A DNA stretch of 64,000 bases, from the NCBI GenBank assembly GCA_021791145.1, contig JAJYXE010000008.1, positions 5,748 through 69,747 on the forward strand, written 5' to 3'. Each line of letters starts with the position of its first letter. The stretch's first letter is position 1. The translations under genes and the position numbers were made by a program. This DNA comes from Actinomycetes bacterium (GTDB lineage: Bacteria; Actinomycetota; Acidimicrobiia; Acidimicrobiales; RAAP-2). Below, piece by piece: positions 37,903 to 46,155 of the stretch. The notes beneath the pieces are model-generated. The model searched no databases and was not told the DNA's origin. It worked only from the letters and a program-made list of their open reading frames with translations.

Positions 37903-38855
37903 GCAGCCGAATACCTGATACGCGGGTCCATCACGGCGTAGACGATGTCGGCCAGGAGGTTCCCCGCTACCGTCGCCACCGCCACAACGATGGTGAAGCC
38001 CATCAGCACCGGGTAGTCGTGGGCGCTCGCCGCCTGCCAGAAGAGCCACCCCATCCCCGGGTAGTTGAAGACAGCCTCGACCACGATGGCCCCCGAAACG
38101 ACCGCGGGGAGGCTGAGACCGATCAGGGTCACAATGGGGAGCAGGCTGTTGCGCAAGAGGTGACGGGCGACCAGTTGGCGCTGGGAGACGCCCTTGGCTT
38201 TGGCCGTGCGTATGTAGTCCTGCAGAAGGTTGTCGATGGCTGAGGAGCGCATGAAACGACTGAACTGGGCGACCGTCACGATGGTGAGGGTGACGACGGG
38301 CAAGACCAGCACCTTGGGATCGTGCAAGACCGCGCCCACAGATGACGCTGCTGTGCCAGCCTGGGCAGGAAGGAGGTGGTACTGCACGGCGAAGAGCACG
38401 ATGAGGAGCATCGCCAACCAGAACGTCGGCATCGAGTACCCGATGAACGCGAAGGCAGTGAAGGCGTGGTCGACCGGCTTGTTGCGCTTGAGGGCTTGGA
38501 CGAGGCCGACAGGAATGGCGATCACGATCGCGAGCACGAAGGACACTCCCACCAGCAGGGCGGTCTTCGGGAGGTCCAGGGCCAAGAGCGAGCCCACCGA
38601 CTGATCCATGTGATACGAGAACCCGAGGTTCCCGTGGACCAGGCGGTCCAGATAAAGGACGTACTGGATGGGGAGGGCCCGGTTGTAGCCGTTGGCCCTG
38701 TTGAAGGCGGCGATCGCTCCCGGGGTGGCCTTCACCCCCAGCATGGCCCTCGCGGGGCTTCCGGGGAGGAAGTGGAGGACTGCGAAGACGATCATGGTCA
38801 CCAGCACGATGACAACGAGCGCCTGGGCAACCCGCCGAACCAAGTAACTGGTCAC
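37899..38855 (-). CDS. dppB: Dipeptide/oligopeptide ABC permease, DppB type
   Basis: 318 aa, six membrane helices. The N-terminal YLVRRVAQALVVIVLVTMIVF and the EAA loop (YIRTAKAKGVSQRQLVARHLLRNSLLP) are those of DppB/OppB. GTG start, preceding gene ends 95 bp upstream. Pairs with DppC. Confidence 0.92.
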   Translation of the reverse strand: MTSYLVRRVAQALVVIVLVTMIVFAVLHFLPGSPARAMLGVKATPGAIAAFNRANGYNRALPIQYVLYLDRLVHGNLGFSYHMDQSVGSLLALDLPKTALLVGVSFVLAIVIAIPVGLVQALKRNKPVDHAFTAFAFIGYSMPTFWLAMLLIVLFAVQYHLLPAQAGTAASSVGAVLHDPKVLVLPVVTLTIVTVAQFSRFMRSSAIDNLLQDYIRTAKAKGVSQRQLVARHLLRNSLLPIVTLIGLSLPAVVSGAIVVEAVFNYPGMGWLFWQAASAHDYPVLMGFTIVVAVATVAGNLLADIVYAVMDPRIRYSAA

Positions 38856-38949
38856 GGTACCGCTGCGGTCCCCCTGCTCGGTCGCCGACGCTCCTGGGCG
38901 GTCGGGCGGCGGCGATCGAGCCCCGCCGAGATGGTGGTGGCCCTCGGCG

Positions 38950-40806
38950 CTACGGCTTGAACGACCATGTCTCGGGGTAGATGTGGCCGGTCGAGTCCTG
39001 CGCGGACACCCCCCTCAGCTTGGTTGAGATGGCCGAGATCTGGTAGGCGGCATTGGGGAACCACAGGTCGGGAAGCTGCTTCGCAACGTACTCCTGGTAC
39101 TTGTAGAGCGTCTTCAGTGACGCCGAGTTCCCTTGGGATTCGATCTGTGTGAGATAGGCGTTAACCCGCCGGTTGCAGTAATTCCCCCCATTGGTGGCGC
39201 CCCCGCAGCCGAAGAGGCTTGTACCGTCAGGGTAGTAGATCGGGACGTAGGTGTACACGGGCGAGGAGATGATCGAGAGCACCGGCGTGTTGGTAGGGCA
39301 TGTCGCCGCCTTCTTGCCGATGCAGGCGTAGCCGTCGGAGAGGACCGTGTTCTCCGGTGCCTCCGACAGTGTGAGGTGGATGCCCGCCTTGGCGTATGTC
39401 GAACGCATCACCTGGATCTCGTTGTCGATGTCGGGAAAGCCGCTCGGGTACATGAACGAGACGGCCAGCTTCGCTCCCTTCGCGATCCCCTTCCCGCATC
39501 TACCAGGTCCTGTGCCCGGTCTTGCGCACACGTCAGTGGCCCCGGCGTGGATGTTCCAGCCATGAGACTTAAGCAGCTTCTTCGCCTTGGCCACCGAGAA
39601 TGGGTAGGGGTTCTTAGTCTCGGCCTTGGCCAAGAAGTCGGTCTTCGGGAAGGTCGGCACTGGGCCGTAGGTCGGGGTCCCGTACTTCTCGAGGATCGTC
39701 TTGATGTAGAGCGGCTGGTTGATCGAGGTCTGCATCGCCTGGCGGATGTAGAGCTGGCTCACGAGGGCCTGGTACTTCGGGTTGTTGAAGAGAATCCCGA
39801 TAAAGGTGAGCCCCCACTCGTACCAGGGATCGACCTTGAAGCCCGAGGCCTTCAACGAGGCGAGCGCCCCGATGTCTGTGGTAGGGACATAGCCGTAGTC
39901 GACGCTGCCCGACCGAAGGGCGTCGTACTCGGCCGTCGCACTCGTGAATGGCAACTCCTCGAACTTGGCCGCTTTCGGCTTGTTCGGACCTGAGTATTTG
40001 GTGTTGGGGATCATGGTCACTTTGCCCGTCACCTGGAAGCCGGTTGTCGGCTCCAGCCGCCATGGTCCATCGACCACCTGCCACAGCGGTGTCGTGTCCC
40101 AGGTGGAGAGCGAAAGAGACCGGGAGTTCAAGAAGGTGTAGACCGACTTGGCTCCCGCCGCGGTCGTGTCGTATGTGCCGACTGGGCTGGAGGCTGACGT
40201 CTTGTCCCAGGCCTGCTGGGGCATGGGAGTCAGAGTAGCCAGGCCGTTGTAGAGCAGATAGGTCTGGTTGTACGCCTTGGTCATTGTGAGAACGAAGGTT
40301 GTCGTGCCCTTGGCCGAGTAGCCGGCGACGTGTGTCATCCAGCCGCCGGGCACGTACCCGGCGTAATTTGTCTTCTCGTTCATCACGAGGTTCATCCAGA
40401 ACACCAGGTCCCTGGCGGTCACCGGCGCACCTGTCGACCAGACGTAGTGCTTCAGCTTCATGGTGACAGTCTTGCCACCGTTGGAGAACACCGGCGGGTC
40501 GGCCATCGAGAGCTTGTAGTTGATCGTCGCGGCACTGGATGTCGGGTGGCCAAACCAATAGAGGGGGAGCCACATGAGGGGCTGAAGGTAGGTGATGTCG
40601 GAGTTCTGCGAGTTGGCTCCGTTGTACAAGGGGAAGATGTACGTTGGCGGCGACCCAGGCTGTTCGGCAAAGGTGAGGGTTCCCCCGCTCTTGGCGGTGC
40701 GATGCGCCCCGGCGGCCTGCGCGCCGTCCGTGCCGACAACAACCGACACCGCGCCGACGGTGCAGGCCGCCGCAACCCACACGAGAAGTCGTCGGAACAA
40801 GCGCAT
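38950..40806 (-). CDS. Peptide ABC transporter substrate-binding protein (SBP_bac_5)
   Basis: 618 aa. The N-terminal signal MRLFRRLLVWVAAACTVGAV contains a possible lipobox (VAAAC); a plain signal peptide ending AQA is the alternative. The DppA/OppA-type fold is seen in GGTLTFAEQPGSPPTYIFPL, the hinge segments and a C-terminal LPDLWFPN region. Several Cys in the C-terminal third (CARPGTGPGRCG, CIGKKAATC, CGGATNGGNYC) are unusual for the family and may form disulfides. First gene of the operon. Confidence 0.9.
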   Translation of the reverse strand: MRLFRRLLVWVAAACTVGAVSVVVGTDGAQAAGAHRTAKSGGTLTFAEQPGSPPTYIFPLYNGANSQNSDITYLQPLMWLPLYWFGHPTSSAATINYKLSMADPPVFSNGGKTVTMKLKHYVWSTGAPVTARDLVFWMNLVMNEKTNYAGYVPGGWMTHVAGYSAKGTTTFVLTMTKAYNQTYLLYNGLATLTPMPQQAWDKTSASSPVGTYDTTAAGAKSVYTFLNSRSLSLSTWDTTPLWQVVDGPWRLEPTTGFQVTGKVTMIPNTKYSGPNKPKAAKFEELPFTSATAEYDALRSGSVDYGYVPTTDIGALASLKASGFKVDPWYEWGLTFIGILFNNPKYQALVSQLYIRQAMQTSINQPLYIKTILEKYGTPTYGPVPTFPKTDFLAKAETKNPYPFSVAKAKKLLKSHGWNIHAGATDVCARPGTGPGRCGKGIAKGAKLAVSFMYPSGFPDIDNEIQVMRSTYAKAGIHLTLSEAPENTVLSDGYACIGKKAATCPTNTPVLSIISSPVYTYVPIYYPDGTSLFGCGGATNGGNYCNRRVNAYLTQIESQGNSASLKTLYKYQEYVAKQLPDLWFPNAAYQISAISTKLRGVSAQDSTGHIYPETWSFKP

Positions 40807-41203
40807 CTCTAGCCCTCCCCTGATTCTCCGGCCCCGCTTGCTAGGCCATCGTTTCGCGACAGCAAGGACACCCTACGGAAATCTTAATGCAAGCGTGGCA
40901 CAATCCTAGAGGAAAGCTCACCACGATCAATGTCGTTCAGAACGAACCGGCTCGCGTGCGTTTGGACTCGCGAACGAATTTTAGCCGATACGGCCCACAA
41001 CTGGGGTTCACCCTGGCGCCTTGGCGGATCTCAGCGTGGTCTTGACGTGGGCCCGACTGGGCCAAGCCGGTCTCACCCACAGGCACGACCGGCGCACCAC
41101 GCATTGCATCGGCGGCTCATGGTCTGCGGGACGCGCGTCATGCACCGTCATTGTGCGCGATGGTGTGGTTCGTGCTCCATCGTGTAGCGAGAGAGCTGAG
41201 GAG
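40807..41203. other. Divergent regulatory region of the D-amino-acid locus
   Basis: 397 bp, locally less GC-rich than its surroundings (around 40860-40990). No gene seen. Likely holds the operon promoter on the minus strand and the aldolase promoter on the plus strand. Confidence 0.6.
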
Positions 41204-42286
41204 ATGGACTGGCTGCTGCCTGAGAACCTGAGCACCCCCGCGCTGGTGGTTGACTACGACGTCCTGGTGGGCAATATCGGACGCATGGCGGAGCGCATGC
41301 GAAAGCGGGGCGTGGTACTGCGACCCCATGCCAAGACCCACAAGTCTCTAGATGTCGCTGCTCTCCAGCGGGATCATGGTGCAACGGGCTTCACCGTGGC
41401 AACCGTAGGGGAAGCCGAAGTGTTCGCCGAGGGCGGCCACGACGACCTTTTCATCGCCTACCCAGTCATTGCCCAGCGGGACAAAGCCGAGCGATTGGCT
41501 CGGCTGGCTGGCAAAGCGCGCCTCAGTGTTGGGGTCGACTCTCTCGATGCTGCACGGCTCCTCGTGAACGCTGGGCTGGCGCGCAGCGTGGGGGTAATGG
41601 TCGAAGTGGACACGGGTCAACATCGCAGCGGGGTGCCGGCCGACGACTCCGGCCGCTTGGCCGAGCAGGTGGTCGATCTCGGGCTCGAGGTTGAGGGAGT
41701 CTTCACGCACGGGGGACACGGCTACTGGACTCCGGGGGCGGCGGCGGGTGCCGCGCACGATGAGGTTGCGTGGCTCGGCCAGGCAGTGGAAGCACTCGCC
41801 GCGCACGGCATCTCCGCCAGGCGAGTCAGCGCCGGGTCGAGCCCGACCGCTTTGCGGTCCGCAGTGGCTCCGGTCACCGAAGAGCGGCCGGGAACCTACG
41901 TCTTCAACGATCGCCAGCAGGTACGGCTGGGGGTGGCCGAGGACTGGCAGCTGGCGCTTGTTGTGGCGGCCACGGTGGTCAGCACCGCGGTCCCGGGGCA
42001 GGTCGTGATCGACGCCGGCAGCAAATCGCTGGGAAGCGACCGGCCGGCGTGGCTTGACGGCTTTGGGGCGGTTCCCGAGCTCGATGGAGCCGTCGTCACG
42101 TCGCTGTCGGAATGCCACGGGATCGTGGACATCCGCGGTCGAACCCCTCCTCCGGTGGGAACGATGGTGCGTGTCGTTCCCAACCACGTGTGCAGCGTGG
42201 TGAACCTCTTCGACGGCTACGACGTCGTAGCCGCCGGCAAGGTGGTCGACCACTGGCCAGTGTCGGCGCGTGGGCGGCTTGCCTGA
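41204..42286 (+). CDS. D-threonine aldolase / D-serine dehydratase-like PLP enzyme
   Basis: 360 aa, fold-type III alanine-racemase-like barrel. The PLP lysine is in VLRPHAKTHKS. The C-terminal D-serine dehydratase-like domain has the metal site PNHVCSVVNLFD (His and Cys). Family members split D-threonine into glycine and acetaldehyde or deaminate D-serine. ATG 41204 sits just after GAGGAG; a longer in-frame start exists but lacks family similarity. Divergent from the DppA/peptide-uptake operon, which gives it a D-amino-acid substrate context. Confidence 0.88.
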   Translation: MDWLLPENLSTPALVVDYDVLVGNIGRMAERMRKRGVVLRPHAKTHKSLDVAALQRDHGATGFTVATVGEAEVFAEGGHDDLFIAYPVIAQRDKAERLARLAGKARLSVGVDSLDAARLLVNAGLARSVGVMVEVDTGQHRSGVPADDSGRLAEQVVDLGLEVEGVFTHGGHGYWTPGAAAGAAHDEVAWLGQAVEALAAHGISARRVSAGSSPTALRSAVAPVTEERPGTYVFNDRQQVRLGVAEDWQLALVVAATVVSTAVPGQVVIDAGSKSLGSDRPAWLDGFGAVPELDGAVVTSLSECHGIVDIRGRTPPPVGTMVRVVPNHVCSVVNLFDGYDVVAAGKVVDHWPVSARGRLA

Positions 42287-42305
42287 CGCGCTCGCAGGAT
42301 CTGCT

Positions 42306-43556
42306 TCAGCGTAGGGGGTCGAGGGGAAGCAGCTCAGGCGGGGTGACGCCCGTCGTGATCTGCTTCGCCAACAGCGAGCCGGTGAGCGGTCCTAGCGTGA
42401 CGCCCCACATGCCGTGCCCTCCGGCCACGTAGATTCCCCGAGTCGCCGTGGCACCCACGAGGGGGACGCCGTCGGCCGAGAGCGGGCGCGGCCCCATCCA
42501 ATGGTCAGCCATCGTGGACCAGTCAACTTCGATCAAGAGGTGGCGGGACGCCTCGACCATGTGGCCGAAATGGGCTCGCTGAGGCGCGGCGTCGGGTGAT
42601 CCGAACTCCATGATCCCGGCGAAACGGGCTCGGTCGCCCTGAGGCGTGACTGCAACCCGCGCCGCGGGGAAGTAGAGCGGCCCGACGAATGGCTTGGGCG
42701 ATGCGACGGTGAAACTGTAACCTCGGCCCCCGTACACGGGAACCCTCACGCCGTGCGTGGCCAGAAGAGCGCCAGCCCAAGCGCCGGCGGCCACCACAGC
42801 AGCGTCGGCTTCGAGGTCCCCGTGAGGTCCGCGAGCAAGCACAACCTCGTGGTGGCGTTCCACCGAGCCGATCGGCGTGTGCTCTACGATCTTGCCGCCT
42901 CGATCCCGCACGCTCTTGGCTAACGCGACGACGTACTGCGACGGCGTCAGATAGCGCTGGTCCCGCACCCTCACGCCCAGCTCCACGACGTCTGCGACAT
43001 GGGGATCGATCGACCGCACCTCGTCCGCGGTGAGCAGTGTGACCTCGACGGGCTGCCCTGCGGCGGCGACCGACGCCATCTCCTGGAGGAATCCTGCACT
43101 TTCGTGAGCACGTGCGAAGCAGACCACCACGTCGCTCTCGTGCAGCTCCAGTCCGACGCCACAGGCCCGCTGGTGGGCGAAGGCTTCGTTGGCCAACATG
43201 TTCAGCGGACGGTAGACGCCCATGCTGCGCCGCCATGCGCTCGTCGTACATGAGCGGACCATGCCGGCCATGAACCGCGCGAGCCGCGGATCCGCCGAGC
43301 GCACCAGTGCGACCGGGGACCGCGGGCTGAGAACGGCTCGGACTCCGTAGCGCAGGATCCTGGGCTCAGGCAGAGGGACCGACATTGCCGGGGCGACCAG
43401 GCCCGCGTTCTGCCATGACGCGCCGGCACCTGGTTGCTCACGATCCACGACACAGACCTCGACGCCGAACTCTTGGAGCGACCACGCGCACGACATGCCG
43501 ACAATGCCCGAGCCAATCACCAGCACCCGAGACGGGGCACGGTAGTCACGCGCCAT
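42306..43556 (-). CDS. FAD-dependent D-amino-acid dehydrogenase-like oxidoreductase
   Basis: About 416 aa. The dinucleotide motif VLVIGSGIVGMSCAW, the DAO-type GAGASWQNAGLVAPAM, and the C-terminal FAD contacts GIYVAGGHGMWGVTLGP are those of DadA-like membrane-associated or soluble D-amino-acid oxidoreductases. It likely deaminates D-amino acids to keto acids. AAAGGAGG lies about 13 nt upstream of the ATG. Convergent with the aldolase gene, from which it is separated by 19 bp. Confidence 0.87.
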   Translation of the reverse strand: MARDYRAPSRVLVIGSGIVGMSCAWSLQEFGVEVCVVDREQPGAGASWQNAGLVAPAMSVPLPEPRILRYGVRAVLSPRSPVALVRSADPRLARFMAGMVRSCTTSAWRRSMGVYRPLNMLANEAFAHQRACGVGLELHESDVVVCFARAHESAGFLQEMASVAAAGQPVEVTLLTADEVRSIDPHVADVVELGVRVRDQRYLTPSQYVVALAKSVRDRGGKIVEHTPIGSVERHHEVVLARGPHGDLEADAAVVAAGAWAGALLATHGVRVPVYGGRGYSFTVASPKPFVGPLYFPAARVAVTPQGDRARFAGIMEFGSPDAAPQRAHFGHMVEASRHLLIEVDWSTMADHWMGPRPLSADGVPLVGATATRGIYVAGGHGMWGVTLGPLTGSLLAKQITTGVTPPELLPLDPLR

Positions 43557-43811
43557 TGTGCACTCGAACCTCCTTTTCGCTCTGGCGCGCGGCGCATAGC
43601 CCCGTGGCTTGCTGTCCGGCACCCACCTCTCTTCTAATCGGCTTCCAAAGAGCGCTCGTGACGTCGGGACTCTACGCGAGGGTCGGCACGGATGGGAGGG
43701 GTTGCCGCACGAACTTCCTGTCGGCTCTTGGTCGAGCCGCACAAGACCGCGACCAGCTCGGAGGACGCGACTTCGAGTCCGGCTTAACTCGGCTCGCTTC
43801 GCGATGGCGGA

Positions 43812-45401
43812 TCAGGCGACGGACGGTCCGTTCTCAGATCCGCTCACCGGGAATTCGACGCGGACGTTTTCAATGGGGCTGACGAACGCAGGTCCGAGCT
43901 GGGCACGACGTGGCGAGATATCCAACGGTCTCGCGACGCGGGGGCGGTGCACAGGAAAAGCCCGGACGACCAACTCTTGAACCTGGGCCGGAACGAACGG
44001 GGTGAGGTGGATCATGCAAAGGAGCTCACCGCGTTGCCCGGGGATGCTCCAGGTGATATCCGCGGGAGTCACAGTGGAGACGACATCGCGACGCGCTCCC
44101 ACGTCTCCGAGCGGGCCGATCTCGGCGATCATGCGCTCGATCTCTTGACGGCGCTTGGAGAGTGGGCGATCGAATTCGACGTTGGGCGCGAACACTTCGG
44201 CTGCGATCGCGTCGTCCCATTCCCGGACCAGTCCGTCGACGCGCTCTTGGAGCGCAATGGTCTCCGGCCAAAGTCTGACCGTGTCGGCAGGGGCGCCATC
44301 CCGCGCGAGCGAACGACCCAGCGCCTCGACGCACAAGGAGCTCGGGTCACCCCGGTGGCTGTTCGTGAGAACGACGGCCCCGCGTCCCGAGGCGGGATGC
44401 CACGTCATGAACAGCTTGAAACCTGGCAGCCCGCCGGCATGCGAGACAACGGTGCCGCGATGGAGGTCGTCGGCGATGTGCAGGCCGAGCCCATAGCCGC
44501 CTTGCACGATCTGCAGCGCTCCCGCGGTTCCGACGCTGATGGCGGGGGGGCAGGAGACGTGCTGTCGCTGCAGCTCCCGGCGGGACGCCCGGCTGAGCAC
44601 AGGCTGAGCTTCATTGCGAGGAGAGGTGCGCAATGCTGACCCGAGCCACGTGATCCACCGAGCGAGGTCCCGCACCGTGCTCACGATCCCGCCCGCCGCA
44701 GAGAAGGCGTCAGAGACCTGCGGAGCGTACGACACCCAATCGCCGCGTCCGTCGAGCGAGTATCCGATGGCGCGCCGCACATCTTCGGGTACTGTCCGGT
44801 CGAAGAAGGTGGCTTCGAGCCCGAGAGGTCCGATGACCGCTTCTCGAACGAACACTTCGAGAGGTTGCTCGACGGCGCGAGCGATCGCCAGACCGCAGAG
44901 CGCAAATCCGAGATTCGAGTACTCGTACACGGCTCCGGGGAGATGACTGAATCTCACGCCTCGACTGATGTGCTCGATAAGCGTCCTGGTCGGCATACCG
45001 ATGAAGGGATCAACCCACGCGTTGTCCTCGGTGAGCCCACCGCACATGCTCAAGAGCATCTCGAGGGTGGGAGGGTTCTCGGCCACGACGTTGTCTCCCG
45101 CCATCGTGAACTCGGGGACGTAACGGGTGATCGGGTCGGTCAGCGAGAGACAGCCGGCGTCCCGCGCGACGAGAGCAGCGCACGCCACGAAGCTCTTGGA
45201 CATGGAGGCGATCGGAAAAACGGTATCGGCATCCGGAACCAAGCCGTCCTCGTTCGCCGCGCCGAACCCTCTGGCATGCGAAAGCCCCTCACTCGTCGTG
45301 AGCGCGTAAACGAGACCGCGTGCTTGATTGGCCCCGGTGTACTGACCGAAAAAGGCGTCAAGCTCTTCCTCGAGCGAGATACGGATCGTCTCTTCTGACA
45401 T
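43812..45401 (-). CDS. Penicillin-binding-type serine hydrolase (beta-lactamase class C/D-aminopeptidase family)
   Basis: 529 aa. The nucleophile SxxK is in FPIASMSKSFVA, YxN in YEYSNLGFALCG, and the third motif HAG in VVSHAGGLPGF. No signal peptide is seen, so a cytoplasmic esterase or D-stereospecific peptidase is more likely than a cell-wall enzyme. The extra C-terminal domain of about 150 residues recalls the antiparallel domains of D-aminopeptidase DAP. In this D-amino-acid neighbourhood a D-aminopeptidase role is attractive, but it is inference. ATG 45401. Confidence 0.82.
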   Translation of the reverse strand: MSEETIRISLEEELDAFFGQYTGANQARGLVYALTTSEGLSHARGFGAANEDGLVPDADTVFPIASMSKSFVACAALVARDAGCLSLTDPITRYVPEFTMAGDNVVAENPPTLEMLLSMCGGLTEDNAWVDPFIGMPTRTLIEHISRGVRFSHLPGAVYEYSNLGFALCGLAIARAVEQPLEVFVREAVIGPLGLEATFFDRTVPEDVRRAIGYSLDGRGDWVSYAPQVSDAFSAAGGIVSTVRDLARWITWLGSALRTSPRNEAQPVLSRASRRELQRQHVSCPPAISVGTAGALQIVQGGYGLGLHIADDLHRGTVVSHAGGLPGFKLFMTWHPASGRGAVVLTNSHRGDPSSLCVEALGRSLARDGAPADTVRLWPETIALQERVDGLVREWDDAIAAEVFAPNVEFDRPLSKRRQEIERMIAEIGPLGDVGARRDVVSTVTPADITWSIPGQRGELLCMIHLTPFVPAQVQELVVRAFPVHRPRVARPLDISPRRAQLGPAFVSPIENVRVEFPVSGSENGPSVA

Positions 45402-46078
45402 TGTACCCCCGATCGGAGTCAGGAACGCTCACAGTAGAGCAGGATCGCAGGGCGTGGGGCGACCAAGGGGCGGAACTTGTGATTCGTCGAAGACGCGCTG
45501 TCACGCGTCAGGTGACGAGCTGCCAGGAGGAAGTCGCCCGAGGGTGGCGACGAGCTGGTCCGCCCATGGCCATCCCTCGGCGAGTCGCAGGGTTCTCCGC
45601 CGGGCCGAGTGTACGACCGATGCCGCCGGTATGCACCAGCGTGTAGAGCAGGCGCTCGGGCTCGGCGCAGGCGAGGTCTCCCTCGAGGCAGAGGCACTTG
45701 GTCCACGCCAGGAGCTCCCCAGCAAATGCACACCACGGTGAGCCACGCCTGGTTGATGGCGAACCTGTGCGAAGGGAAGTGGGCGAGCCCGGTGTCCTTG
45801 GCGTCTCGGATCGCGCACTCCCAGCGTCCCCGGCTTCGATAGAGGGCTTCCAAGGCAGCGTCGGCGATGACTCAAACTGAGACTCCGCCAGCAACTCCGG
45901 CCTCATCACATGCGTAAGTTCGGCAGGCGACAACTCGCGGCATCCGGTCCCGCTCCCGCGCTGACCCTCTCCCGAACCCCACTTGTTCGAAGCTGTCTCC
46001 CTGCACGCGTGCAACACAGGGCAACCGTTGGTTGCCCAACTCCGAGGGGTGCGCACGGGTGGACAACAACAGTCGCGA
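45402..46078. other. Intergenic containing the transposase remnant
   Basis: Apart from the IS1380 fragment nothing codes convincingly here. The region separates the serine hydrolase start from the CWB2 gene terminator. Confidence 0.5.
45501..45853 (-). pseudogene. IS1380-family transposase C-terminal remnant, two frameshifts
   Basis: Three reading frames together reconstruct the end of an IS1380-type transposase. The first is DAKDTGLAHFPSHRFAINQA and WLTVV (frame ending at 45419). The second is AGELLAWTKCLCLEGDL and LACAEPERLLYTLVHTGG. The third is RRTLRLAEGWPWADQLVATL (ending 45501). At least two frame changes break it, and the catalytic N-terminal part is absent, so it is dead. No clear terminal inverted repeats were found. 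Confidence 0.75.
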
Positions 46079-46114
46079 AATGGAGAAGGGGCCCTTGCGG
46101 GCCCCTTCTCCATT
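46079..46114 (-). terminator. Strong 16-bp perfect hairpin after the CWB2 gene
   Basis: aatggagaaggggccc pairs perfectly with gggccccttctccatt across a TTGC loop. It lies 42 nt downstream of the CWB2 stop. A short T-run is only partial, but the stem is long and perfect. Confidence 0.85.
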
Positions 46115-46155
46115 CACATCACTCTCAGCCGGATCCCGTCGCCGGCCGATGACAC

